A stretch of DNA of 64,000 nucleotides from Arthrinium phaeospermum (Eukaryota; Ascomycota; Sordariomycetes; Amphisphaeriales; Apiosporaceae), in contig QYRS01000001.1 of assembly GCA_006503535.1 (NCBI GenBank), positions 744,001 through 808,000 on the forward strand. The letters are read 5' to 3'. Within the stretch, counting starts at the first letter, position 1; each line of letters begins with the position of its first letter. The position numbers and the translations under genes are program-made. Under the pieces are notes generated by a model. That model ran no database searches. It had not been told where the DNA came from and worked only from the letters and a program-made list of their open reading frames with translations. This document shows, in pieces, positions 47,000 to 58,462 of the stretch.

Positions 47000-49159
47000 A
47001 TGTACGGGCCGCAACAAGGCCACAACTCACGCCTGAATGGCGTGCCTGGGGGCAGGGGCTTGGGGCCTCAGATGATGTATCCTACATACGTTCAGTCGCA
47101 GGGCAACCACCAACAACACCACTCTCATCCACAGCAGCACCACCATGGCATCCAACAGGACCACGCGGCTCATTCGTCTGCCGCCACAGCTGCCCTCAAC
47201 CAGATGACGGGTGGTTTCCCAATGTCCACCAGTGCGACCCCTTTCACTCCCAACTTAAGGAATCAGAGCATGCCCATTCCATAATGACGGACCAGCACCA
47301 GCCGCATTTCTTCGCTAGGGCGAAGGCCAATGAGAATAGGGGTGTTGCCCCACTCTTACGAGCATCACGGCTTCCAATCCTGGTGACATGGGTGCCTCTG
47401 GTCTCAATGGGGAAGATGAAGATAGAGGACGCCCTATCAACCTGGATGAATCCGAGGACCGACAAGATTGGCAGTGTCTTGATCTTAGTGGCCAAGGGCT
47501 ACGAGCAGTCTCGCTGACGGTGTTCAACCGCTACTCTTTGTCGAGGAGTTGTATCTCCCATCCAACGGGTTGACCTACCTCCCATCCGAAATCGGCCAAT
47601 TGCGGAAGCTGCGTCATCTCGATGTCTCTTTCAATCAGCTAACCAGCTTGCCCCCTGAGCTATGTATGTGCACGCCGTTGCGGAAACTTCTCGTTTTCAA
47701 CAACCAGATCAGAACCCTGCCTTCGGAATTGGGCGCGTTACATTTATTGGAGTTCCTGGGTTGGCAAGGCAATCCCCTGGACAACGAATTGACCAAGCGA
47801 CTGAGCGAAGAAGGCACGAAGAGTTTGATCAATCATCTGAAGGAGAGTGCTCCTGGTAAGTCAACAGCCTGCCTTTCCTGTAGCTTGCTGCTATGGTTTT
47901 TTCTTCTTTTCTAACGAGTTTTCGCTTCAGTACCCATGCCTCCGCAGCCCCGCGCCTTGATCCCGCTTCAGGACGAGGTATCCCCAAGTCTAGAGCGCAT
48001 TAGGGTGCTGTCCTGGAACACCTTGTGCGACAAGTACGCCACAAGCCAGCAATACGGTTACACACCGGCCAGCGCTCTCTCATGGGAGTACCGTAGCGAA
48101 AGCATACTGAGGGAGATGCGCCACCGTGATGCTGATATCATGTGTCTCCAGGAGACGTCGGGTGAATCTTTCGACACCTTCTTTACCCCAGAGCTGGCCA
48201 AAGACGACTACAGGGGAGTCTTCTGGCCCAAGACTAGAGTATCCCACATGCGAGACAAGACTGAACAAGGCCTTGTTGACGGCTGTTCAATCTTCTACAA
48301 GAACACCAAGTACATCCTCCTGGATAAACAGCTTATTGATTTCAGGCAGACTGCCATCAACCGACCTGATATGAAGGCAACGGAGGATGTCTTCAACCGG
48401 GTTATGCCCAAGGACAGCATCGGTGTGCTTTGCTTCTTCGAGTCTCGGCTGACTGGAGCTCGGTTCATTGTCGTGAATGCTCATTTATGCTGGGAGGGCC
48501 ATCTCGCCGATGTCAAGGCAGTCCAGACCGGAATTCTGATGGAGACGGTGACGAAGATGTCCGAACGGTTCACGAGAAAGCCGGCGGTGCCGATCAGCGA
48601 GAAGAAGCTGCTTAGACTTCCGACCACCGACGAAGTCACCGAGCTGACGCCCGATGACCTTCCTGAGCCGCCTCACCCCAGCCAGGATTACCGGACCAAC
48701 ACCGATATCCCCTTGCTGATCTGTGGTGATTACAACTCGACTTACGGTAGCTCAGTCTATGATCTACTGGATAAGGGACGGGTTGCCCCCGATCATCCGG
48801 ACCTGGTCGGTCATTCTTACGGCAACTTCACGCGCGACGGTATCTCCCATCCCTTCAGCTTACGGTCGGCGTATGCGCACGTGCACAAGACGGCGGACGA
48901 CCTGAGCTTTACCAACTATACGTCCACCTACTCAGGCGCCATTGATTATATCTGGTATTCGACGAACAGCCTGGAAGCGATCCACCTGCTCGGACCTCCC
49001 GACTACGAGTTCCTCAAGCGTGTACCTGGTTTCCCCAATTACCATTTCCCGTCTGACCACATCCAGATCATGGCCGACTTTGTGTTCAAGGCCAGGAAAG
49101 ACAAGAAGGCACTGGGTGGAGGAGACCAGGGTAGGACAGGATCAACCGCCAGGGCATGA
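47000..49159 (+). CDS. ccr4: CCR4 deadenylase, CCR4-NOT catalytic subunit
   Basis: A His/Gln-rich N-terminus (ATG at 47000, provisional) leads to [19 protein letters not shown], then leucine-rich repeats ([17 protein letters not shown] and following) and the endonuclease/exonuclease/phosphatase domain. The nuclease residues are present: the Asn in [10 protein letters not shown], the Glu in CLQET, the Asp/Asn pair in ICGDYNS, and the SDH triplet in [12 protein letters not shown]. The intron is 47856-47930 (GTAAGT, CTAAC, TTCAG). CCR4 removes poly(A) tails as part of the CCR4-NOT complex in cytoplasm and nucleus. Three frame breaks, each needing one base, lie at C4 47238-47241, C4 47348-47351 and T3 47537-47539. 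Upstream is a 212-bp tandem duplication, so the true start is uncertain. Confidence 0.88.
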
Positions 49160-50319
49160 AGTGTACCGTCCGGGCATTGACGCTAAATTCTCTGATGTTC
49201 TACGTTTCGCGGCAGGAAAAGCAAAAGGGAAGGCGGCACCACGAACCTTGTTTGGGAGTTACGGAAGCGAGAGGGGGGCGTGGTATATACGAAAGAATAG
49301 ACATGTGTGTAGGAGACGTCGCAAGGAGAGGGAGTCACGGAAAGGGGGACGGTCAGGGTCATCATCTTGGTAGGCCGGAGGGGAGCGGCGATCGAAGGTT
49401 TTTGGACATGGTCCGGCTAGCAAGCTTGAGCGAAGGAATCAGCAAGATTTCTATGACGTTACCGCCCAAATGCGCTTGTTCTTGTCTTTGGCTTTGATTG
49501 TTTACAAAAGGAGTTTTATCGTTGTATTGTATCGACCATTGAAGCGGACAGCTGTATATCGTGTGTGGATTTTCGTCCTCTTCTTCGCATGGTGGCCTTT
49601 TACAACCAAAGTGAGTGAGCATGTCAAGCAGTGAGTGAATTCTTGCGTATCTGATGTACGCAAAGCGCTGTCTCAGCGTGACTAACTAAATAGCTGTTTA
49701 CTCACTGAAACCCACGGGGATCCTAGCCAGGCTACTTTTACATACATACCACTACGAGTAGCTGATCAATCGCCATGTGGAGACCCCTTTTGCAACGAGA
49801 CACCGGAGCCGCTGAACAAACACTTGATCACCGAGGTCAGTGGTGGTATCTGGATCTGTCAGATCGGATGGTTACGAGACAGCGCGTTTCACAAATTTCC
49901 ATGTTACAGGCCTGGAAGGCGTGTCCCTGTCATGCTCAAGCCCTCGACATTCCTCCTGGTGGAGCGACATGGTCACGAGTCATAGAGAAGGAAACGGTCG
50001 GTGGGCCGGTTGTCTGTCAAAACCCCAAACTTGACGACATGCACGTCTTTACGCACCAGCTGCCTGCCTGCCTGTCTTCTACTGCCTTAAACTAATCACT
50101 TGCTGCGCCGCCGCAGAACGAACGAGGTCGTTTGACGATTGAAACAGTGAACAACGATGGCACAAGTACTGACTGAACGGGAAGCCAAGATCCAAGATTC
50201 GAAAGGCGAAAAGGGTGCAGCTGAAGTGTATACCTCAGCTGGATCTCGACCTTGTTGCATCGGACGAGCAAACAGACAGACATCAGTCAAAAAGATGAGC
50301 AAAAGATAAATCAATTGAA
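49160..50319. other. Intergenic, CCR4 3' region to tRNA
   Basis: 1.16 kb without a recognisable gene. The first few hundred bases are probably the CCR4 3' untranslated region. Confidence 0.4.
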
Positions 50320-50423
50320 TGTCCTGGGGGAGACTCGAACTCTCGACCTTTGGATATCTGAACTTCTAATTCAGTCATATTGACATATGAGACCAACGCT
50401 CTAACCAACTGAGCCACCAAGAC
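50320..50423 (-). tRNA. tRNA-Met(CAU), elongator, with intron
   Basis: Minus-strand tRNA. The 7-bp acceptor stem pairs GTCTTGG with CCAGGAC, and the D arm is GCTC/GAGC. The anticodon stem TTGGT/TCCAA has a T31-T39 pair, as yeast elongator tRNA-Met also has. The anticodon is CAT (plus-strand 50387-50389), and the T arm GAGAG-TTCGAGT-CTCCC matches the yeast elongator Met layout. A 30-nt intron, 50356-50385, sits one base after the anticodon, the canonical position. Discriminator A is at 50320. Initiator tRNA is unlikely because the T loop is an ordinary TTCGAGT. Confidence 0.92.
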
Positions 50424-52053
50424 TTTTCTGTTTGATTGGTTCTTGGACTCTGCGTATAACGCACTATGTCGTGCAGCTTGGGTGGGACACATAGGTTAAA
50501 GTAGATAAGTTTTTGGTCACGATCTGTGTCGGTAAAATCCGCCTGCCTACTAGTACTGTAGACTTCTGTCCCTACCTCAGTGCACCCTTCAAAACCACAG
50601 CACCCAACCTTGCTTCATTCAACCCACTGACACACACATGCCATCTGTCGCCAGGAACATGTCTCGAACCGCGAGGAACCACTAGATTCCCCAGAATTAT
50701 AGGCGGGATGAGGTGCATGAGCCCACAGTATAGGAATGATTACCAACTCAATACTGCGCGCGTAACAAGTGCATTTGTGTTTCCAATGAGCGGGTAACGA
50801 AAGACAATCGGATCTGGTGTAGATTTCACAGCCACGATGCATGGAAGTCCCAGGATGGTGGTGATACTCGAAAGATGCCCTGTAGGGATTCGAGCGCCCA
50901 CGATCTCAGAAGTGCCAGCCAGTCAGCGGCCGGGCAGGTCGCTGGGCAGAAGGCGCTTGAAACAAAGCTCCCGTGGCTTGTGTTGTCGGCTCCTCAATGG
51001 AGGGGTCGGATCTGAGACACATTTGATGGCTGCTGGAGTCTCGGAGTCGGTCAAGCTGGGGGTCCCGTTTTTGATGTTCCTCGAGCCAAGAAGGAAGAGG
51101 GGGGGCCTGAGTTCTGCCCTGAAGCCCCGACGGAGGCCCCAACGCAACCCCTGCCGGCACCTCTGCTCCCCATCACACAACACAGCCAACACAGCCTAGC
51201 GAGCTCGACAAACCCTGGCCTGACAATGCTTGACTCTGCACCGTGCCAGCTGTTTGCTGTCTAGAGCGCTGGTTGATGTGCGCTGACAGGGACAAGGGCC
51301 CCGGAACCCAACCAACCCAGCAGGCCAATCGAATCTTAGCAGGCTTGAGCCTCATTATGGAATGCAGTTCAAACGTTGCAACCGTTGCGACTGTTGCAAC
51401 CGTTCACTGGGCCGAAACGGGGGTCCCTATTTTTTCCCTCACTCAAATTTCAAAGCAAGAAAATCGAAGTAGGATTTTCGTCCCAAAGTGCCAATGATTA
51501 AGGTACGGCCAGGTTAGGGCATCGGATCATGGCCATCGTTCGAGCATGCCGCCCTCGACGCGACACGACACAGCACGGCGCTGGCTGTTCAATATCTTCC
51601 CCCTTTGCCTGTCATGCTCCTCTCTTCCTGTTACAGTTGAGTGAAGCAATCGGGGTTGTGTACGTTGCTGCGCATCTACTTTCCCTCTACAGCATTCCTT
51701 GGTGCGGCGACGGGATGAATCGCGCGCCTCTTCTTTCCTGAGCAGAACCAGCATCGTCATCGTTTCCTGCCACTTCGATTCTCCCATTCCATTCCAGCAT
51801 GACCGTTCATGTGTAATATATCCTTCCCTCCCTTTTTACCCGCTCTTGTTTCTTGTTATCATATACCTTGTACTAGTTTGTGTACTGTCCAGTAAATCTT
51901 CTATTCGTCCGTGGTGACAGATCATTTCTTACCACTTCTTTTTTTTAAACGCTTTACTATAATACTTGCGCATGGTTATTGGGTGCAGCTGGCTGCCCTG
52001 GGATCTCGTGCGCGAGGGAGGAAGAGAAAGAGAGAGAGCAGCCCCCGCCCTTG
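50424..52053. other. Intergenic region, 1.6 kb
   Basis: No gene recognised. A GTTGCAACCGTTGCGACTG-type microrepeat lies near 51374-51404. The last 500 bp are T/C-rich, typical of the leader of the following gene. Confidence 0.4.
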
Positions 52054-53894
52054 ATGGCTACGGTTACAGTGAAGGAAAAGGATGGCGTGATATCGGAATC
52101 ACAGCCCTCGGGACTCGGTGACAATGAGCTGCGGCGCCTCGATGCCTCCCTCGAGGAGTTCAGCCAGCAGAAGAAGGCCCAGGGGAGGAGGAAACGGCCC
52201 TTCTTCATGCTGATAGCGGTTATCCTCCTGTTCCTGGTTTCGGGAGGTGGCGTCGCCCTCAGTATTCTCCTCTTCATCAACCCGGTCGAGGCCGAGGGCA
52301 TCCGTCTGGCGCGTGACCTCGTTCTGGTGGCCTCCGGCATGTCATTGCTCTACACGGCCATTCACGTCCGGGGCGCCTTCAGCAACTACGTCAACGACGC
52401 GCCGCATATCCCGCCGCACTTCCGCGGCGAGTATGTGCACGCCAGTGCCCTCATCGTGGCGCGGCTCGGTATTCCCGTCTGGATCGCTGCCACCGTCGCG
52501 ACAGCACTGCTCATATCCAAGTCAGAGCATCCTCTGGGTATATTCGGAAACCAGATACCGTATCCGCTGCTGGACTTGATAATCTGTGTGGTAGCTTTGT
52601 ATGTGATTCCGCCTCTGTTTCTTTCACGCTACTGAAGAAATCCCGCACATATACACATACTACAATGGATCTCTTGCTGACTGCGACTTACAGAATCTCC
52701 TTCATCGCCCTTGCGGCTACCATCAACAAAAACCCAACGCCTTTCGCCTTGGCCGGCCTTTCGAGCTCCTCTCTGATGCGCAGGGACGATGTCTTCCTGC
52801 AGGACGAAGATGAGGAGGCTTTTGTGAGCATATCGCGGAGGGCTTCCATGCAGCGAGCAGCAGGCGAGAAGGGCGAGAAGAGGATGACGCCACCACTAGC
52901 ACCGTCACCGCCTCCGGCATTGGCCCGCCCGAAATCAACATCGAGACGGGCGACATTGACGGAGGAAGCCCTCACCAAGGCGGCCGACCATGGGGGCAGA
53001 GCAGCGCGGCCCAGCAACCTCGACGTGTCGAGGGTGCAAGCTGCGGAAGATGATGCCAAGACCGAGTTGATGGCCAACTCGCCCGTGCGACCCAATTACT
53101 ACACCACCATGCCGCCCGTTCAGCGCAGCTCCGTCCCGCCGGTGCCCCCGCTGCCGCCGAAGCTGCTCAAGGCGAAGGGAACATCTAAACAACGTCATAC
53201 TCTTGCGCCGCCTTCTCGGGGCGGTGCGGGTGGCGGGTGGCGTGACGACTGGAACAACCTAGCCGACCAGACTGGGATACGACCCAGGACACGCAGTAAT
53301 AGTAGTAGTGGCGATGGTCAGCGTACTTACACCATGTCCAACTACGCCCCTAGTTCCAGCATGACCTCGCACTCGTCCGCCGCTCCGATGCTGAGCACCA
53401 GGCAGCTCCAACAACAGCATCAACAGAACCAACAACAGCAGAGGCCAGGCACCAGCTCCAGCCACTACAGCACAGCTAGTCGGTCGCAATACGGACCCGT
53501 GCAGTACCCAGTAATAAGAGCCAGCGGTGTGCCTTGGAGGCCTCCCACGAGGTCCGGCAGCAGTTACCAGCAGAGCCAAGGCCAGCAGAGACGGACACTC
53601 AGCCACGCCCCATCCTCGTCTTTGAGCTCCAACGCCAGTAGCATCAGCAGCAGCGCCTCATCGCTAAGCGGCAGCATGACTTTGCGCACCCCGAAGCCGA
53701 TCGCGGGGCTGAGGGCCGCCGCCCAGCAGCGTGCGGGGGCTGCAGGGCCAGGCCCCGCGCCCGCCGACGCGCCACCCTCGAAACCGCCGAGGAGGAAGTT
53801 GCATAGGAAGGCGTCCAATTTCTCGCGGCCCATCACGCCTTCGGACGGTCTGAGCAATAATGGCTTGCCTAAAACGGCCAGCGAATTCGTATAG
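52054..53894 (+). CDS. Four-helix membrane protein with disordered tail
   Basis: Two exons: 52054-52598 and 52694-53894. The intron has a GTATGT donor, a GCTGAC branch and a TTACAG acceptor. The product is 581 residues. The start is the first in-frame ATG. Four membrane segments lie in the first ~200 residues (around MLIAVILLFLVSGGGVALSI, LVLVASGMSLLYTAI, GIPVWIAATVATALLI and LLDLIICVVALISFIALAA). The last one spans the intron. The remaining ~380 residues are predicted cytosolic and disordered: Ser/Arg/Thr-rich, a proline cluster PPVPPLPPK that could bind SH3 domains, and a Gln-rich stretch. A fungal membrane-protein type of unknown function; not recognised by name. Confidence 0.82.
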
Positions 53895-55673
53895 AGAGTC
53901 GAAAGCCTAGAGGTGATACAGCATTTGAAATGTACTTATACCAGAGAGTTCTAGAACTAGAACGACGATGTACGACTAAGAGGCATCTGTTCAACAAGAA
54001 AATAATACACAAGACCATATACCATCTAATTTACCAACATATATCCCATTGCCAATCAGTCTTAACGTGCAGAGAGTCGCATCGCTAAGCGTACTGAATC
54101 AAGCTGAGATCATCTAGCTGGGCATACGGGCGATAATCTACCGCCGAGTACTATTACCAAGTCCATGTTTGTTATATGTGATTGCACGCTGCCAACAAAC
54201 ACTATGACACATGCCAGAAGTGCATGTGACAAGAAATGCGCCCGCCCGTCGCTTCAGAAACCCAGCCACCAGCAGTAAGTTGCTGTAGTGCGGGTAAGCA
54301 TACACTCGCGCGCCAGGGAGGATCAACTTCCCCGCATCGGGGCCAAGCCGACAGGATGGGGAACTGGAGTAGGACCCTCCATGCTTGTGTACTTAATGCA
54401 TTGCAACCTGCATCTTTCCGATTTCCTCTCTGAAGCTAGGAAAATGTCAATATGATCTCGACAATTGGCAATGACATGCCTCACAGGCGATGGAAGAGAT
54501 CCGTGTAGTAGTTCTGTCCAATGTGATATAGCCCTAGCTGTTTCTGTTATAGGTGCCAGAAAAGCTCATATCCGAAAGAATCCTCAACGGACCACAGAAT
54601 CTGCGGCGTAGGAGGGCCACACCGCAACGCCGACTGGAATCTGGCCGGGAAGCGGCCCACCTATTGCCCTGATGGGATTTCCCGGCGAAAGAGACGGTGA
54701 TTTTATGGCCACCAACAATCGGTATCGATACACTAAGGGCTTAGCGAACGACCGGGGTCCTCACTTTATTTGACCGGGGGTCGGATGTTGGTGTTGGCCT
54801 TGGCTTGGCATGCAAGTACGGATGTAGGTTTTAGGGCTTGGTTCGCGGCGTCTTTGTATGATCAGCTTGAAGAATACCTGCTTACTTATGATCATTCCGA
54901 GGCCGGGTGTGTCAATCAGGCAGATGCTAAAAATAAGTCTTATAGGAAGTTCATGCCTCACGTGCGATCTGTACATGCCCTAGATAGACTCTGCAAAAGC
55001 TCTGTGCGGAGGGCATCTGTGGCATATCCCGAGCCTACGGCATAGGGACCGCCCAAGATTTTAGTTAGAGAAGTGTCAAGTTGATATGCCATATAGAATG
55101 CATATATTGAGATACGGCACGCATATGCGTATGTTCAGCATTGGCATATTATCTTCCTTAGAACTGATGGATGGTTAGATTTCCTTCGTGTGTGAAAGTG
55201 CCAAAACAAAGTTGCCCTCCTTGGCGGCCAACTAAAGTAGAGTGACATGGTCTATCAAGAACTAACCCCCGCAGATCCACCCTCTGGTCCACTCCCATAC
55301 ATCCGTCAAATAGCAGCAACAGCATCTCTCACCTGTTGAACTCCTTTCCCAAAGGAAGCAATCACTCACAAGTGTCCTTGTCCTGGTCCTTGGCCTTGGA
55401 GGAGGGGGGGTTGGAAGGCATATCTTTTCGGCTCTCCCCTCCCGCCAAGTTGGACGGGTTTAAAAGCCCGTCCCGCCTCCCTTCCCTTCCGGCAGTGGAT
55501 TGACCTAGCCTGTTGCTTGATCCGTTTCGATCCAACAAGAGCGAGCTTGTTTTCGGCGCTGGTTCTTCCTGTGGGTTAGTTAAGCTTTTCAGGCCAAGCC
55601 AAGTCAAGCAAAGCCCAGCCAGAGAGACACACGCCTACTTACTTGCCCTGCTGCCCAAGCAAAATTCGACAAG
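53895..55673. other. Intergenic region, 1.8 kb
   Basis: No coding or RNA signal recognised. The last ~150 bp before the transporter start are C/A-rich leader-like sequence. Confidence 0.4.
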
Positions 55674-57704
55674 ATGGCGACTGAAAAGAAACTTGGCGAC
55701 GACGCCGGATATGAGTGTCCCGTTGAGGTATGTATTTACTTGTCCCGGTGCCATTTTAGTGCAATCCTGTTCACTTACACGGCATGATGCCGATATCTGT
55801 TCACCGGCTGACGTGCATGCTATAGGATGTTGGTGCCATGCCTGCCAGTCCTCAGGTTGACCCGGCCGCCGAGAAGGCGGTCCGACGGAAGCAGGACATG
55901 AGGATCATCCCTCTGTCGGCCGGAATCTACTTCCTGTGCTACTTGGACCGTTCCAACATCGGCAATGCCAAAGTGCTCAATGCCAGCACCCACCACGACT
56001 TGCTGAGTGAGACTGGAAGTAAGTAAGGCAAAGCAAAGCACCCCCTGTGCTCGCCAGAACCTTCCTGGGACAGGAATTGAGATGCTAACATTGGACTGAC
56101 TACAGTGACCAATTACGAGTATACAATTGCTCTCATGATGGTATGTTCTCCCTAACTGTAATGAAAACCTTGGAGACCATGTATACTAACGTGGCCTTAG
56201 TGAGTTACCCAATATGGTCATCCAGCCAAAGAATGACTGGAGGAGACGACTACCTGGCAGCGGACCGGGTGTGTATAGAATGGCTCAGTAAAGCTAACGT
56301 GTGACAGCTTCTTGGTGGCATACGGTGTATTTGAGGTCCCGTCCAACATCCTCTTGAAGAAGCTCCGGCCGTCGAGATGGATTGCTTTCCTCATGTTCGC
56401 ATGGGGAGCGCTCACCATCGGTCTCGGCGGCGTCCACAGCTATGCCGCCGTGACGGTTGTCCGCTTCCTGCTCGGGGTTTTCGAGGCTGGTCTGTTTCCG
56501 GGACTTGTGAGTATTGCTCTGACCACAATCTGCGAAACGAAGCACGCTGACCATCTTTGTTTACTGCTCTTCAGGTCTACTACCTGACATTCTGGTACAA
56601 GACCGAGGAACGAAGTGTCCGCGTCGCCTTCATACTGGCATCTGCCACTCTCGCAGGCGCCTTTGGCGGCGCCATTGCGTATGGTGTGGGCCACATGAAC
56701 CAAGCGAGCGGCCTGTCCGCCTGGCGGTGGCTTTTCATCATCGAGGGCGCCCCTTCGTGCGTCTCGGCCCTCTTCGTGTTCTTGTTCCTGCCCGACTACC
56801 CCGAGGGTGCCAAGTGGCTGTCCGAGGAGGAGCGGGCCATCGCCGTGCAGCGGCTTTCGGTCGAGGGAAGCAAGGGTCACCACAATGCCATGACTTGGCC
56901 TGATGCCAAGGAGACTTTGTGTGATTGGAGGTGAGTCAACTGCAAGCTTCCGGTTGCTAAGCCAGTAGCCATTTATTGACCAAATTGCGTGTGTTCAGGC
57001 TCTGGGGTCACTACCTCGTGTACTTTGGCATCTCTACGCCGTTTAGCTCCTTGTCGCTGTTCACTCCCTCCATCACGGCTGGACTGGGGTTCAAGGACCT
57101 CGAAGCCCAACTTATGACGGTACCCCCATACGCTGTAAGTTTACATTGCCTTCTGCGATCAACTTACCTTGTGATGCAATATTGACCGACGTCGTGATAG
57201 GTTGCATACGTGGTCCAGATCCTGACCTCCTACTCGGCCGACCACTTCAACGCCCGCGGCCTGCACTCGGCCGTCCTGGCCACCGTCGGCGCCGTCGGGT
57301 TCCTCGCCTCGGCCGTGCTCCCCGCCGACGCCTACTCGGCGCGCTACGGCTGCCTGATCGTGGCGGCCTCGGGCGCCTTCTCCTGCATCCCGCCGCTGCT
57401 GGGCTGGCTGAGCTCCAACATCTTCGCCACCGCCTCCGTGGGCCTCGCCATCGCCCTCAACATCGGTCTGGGCGGCGCCCCGGGCCAGATCGTCGGCGTC
57501 TTCATCTACAAGCCCGAGGAGGCCAAGGCGGGCTACCCCACGGGCCACTGGGTCAACGCTGCGCTTCTGCTCATGGTCGCCGTGGGCTGCGTTATGCTGC
57601 GGCTTTACTATGGCTGGAGGAATCGCAAGCTTCTGAAGGCAGGCGGAACCGGAGCCGGAGCTGGTGGTGATAGCGCGGATGTCATTCGGTTGTTCAAGTA
57701 CTAG
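55674..57704 (+). CDS. MFS transporter, Dal5-like anion:cation symporter
   Basis: Exons: 55674-55727, 55826-56018, 56106-56140, about 56309-56506, 56575-56930, 56999-57134 and 57201-57704, about 491 residues. Family marks are the N-terminal RRKQDMRIIPL and FLCYLDRSNIGNAK, the FLVAYGVFEVPSNILLKK block of helix 2-3, VVRFLLGVFEAGLFPG, and FLPDYPEGAKWLSEEER. These are typical of the allantoate/nicotinate-type (Dal5, Tna1) group at the plasma membrane, which imports organic anions. Introns 1, 2 and 4-6 splice cleanly. The join after 56140 does not: the acceptor at 56307 leaves one extra C. The intron region contains a second branch/acceptor/donor set at 56184-56205. It is followed 760 bp later by an FAD monooxygenase in the same direction, suggesting uptake and oxidation of an aromatic or heterocyclic acid. 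Confidence 0.88.
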
Positions 57705-58462
57705 ACTGCGTCCACGTAATTTCGTAGTCGGACTCTTTTGTCAAGGGCGATATACTATTTAATACTACTAATAATAATTACTTCTTGGGTACGGGATTGA
57801 GAAACCTCAGCTACGTATGCTATTCTTCAAACTTGTCACCTATATTGACGCCGTGAGAAAGATCGACTGCGTACCCCTTTACGAATCTAGTGGCTGAGTA
57901 TATCAGGCAGGCAGACGTCTTGCAGGACTCCATTCATGTTCCCACCGCCCACAGCAGATATCATCCCCTCGGTCGGTAAACTCCCCTTCTTCAGAGCTGC
58001 TGAACGGTCTCGCGGTCGTGTCCGAGCCATGGTCGGCAGGACTCAGGGATGGGCTGAGCGGGAGGACCGGTTCATCTAAACATCGGCCGTGGATAACGCC
58101 TTCGGGGACTGTGTGATATATAAGATGCACTGACTAGACCAATTCACACAAGGTCACGCCAAACGTTGCTATGACCGGACTCGAGATGGCGCATGTCCGA
58201 AGTAACCGTAAACACAGCAACTGAACGTTCCAGGTCAGGCATCTATATCAATACTCACCCCATCACTAAATTTGCTTTTCATGCATCAGCCAATAGGCAC
58301 CACGCATGCGTGATTTGTAATGACCAACAACCTGCCCGCATCCCATCTCGGCTATTATTTCACCAATAAATCAACGTTAGTAGTGACGTTCGATAGGATC
58401 ATAAAAACTAAGGTATTCGACAACCCCGCCAGGGTCTCTGGTTTCATCTATATAGGAATAAA
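57705..58462. other. Intergenic, transporter to monooxygenase
   Basis: 758 bp with no gene. A TATATAAG element at about 58118-58125 lies ~340 bp before the monooxygenase start. Confidence 0.4.

Noticed and set aside
50880..50930. GGGATTCGAGCGCCC, tRNA T-arm-like
   Set aside because: No cloverleaf can be built on either strand around it.
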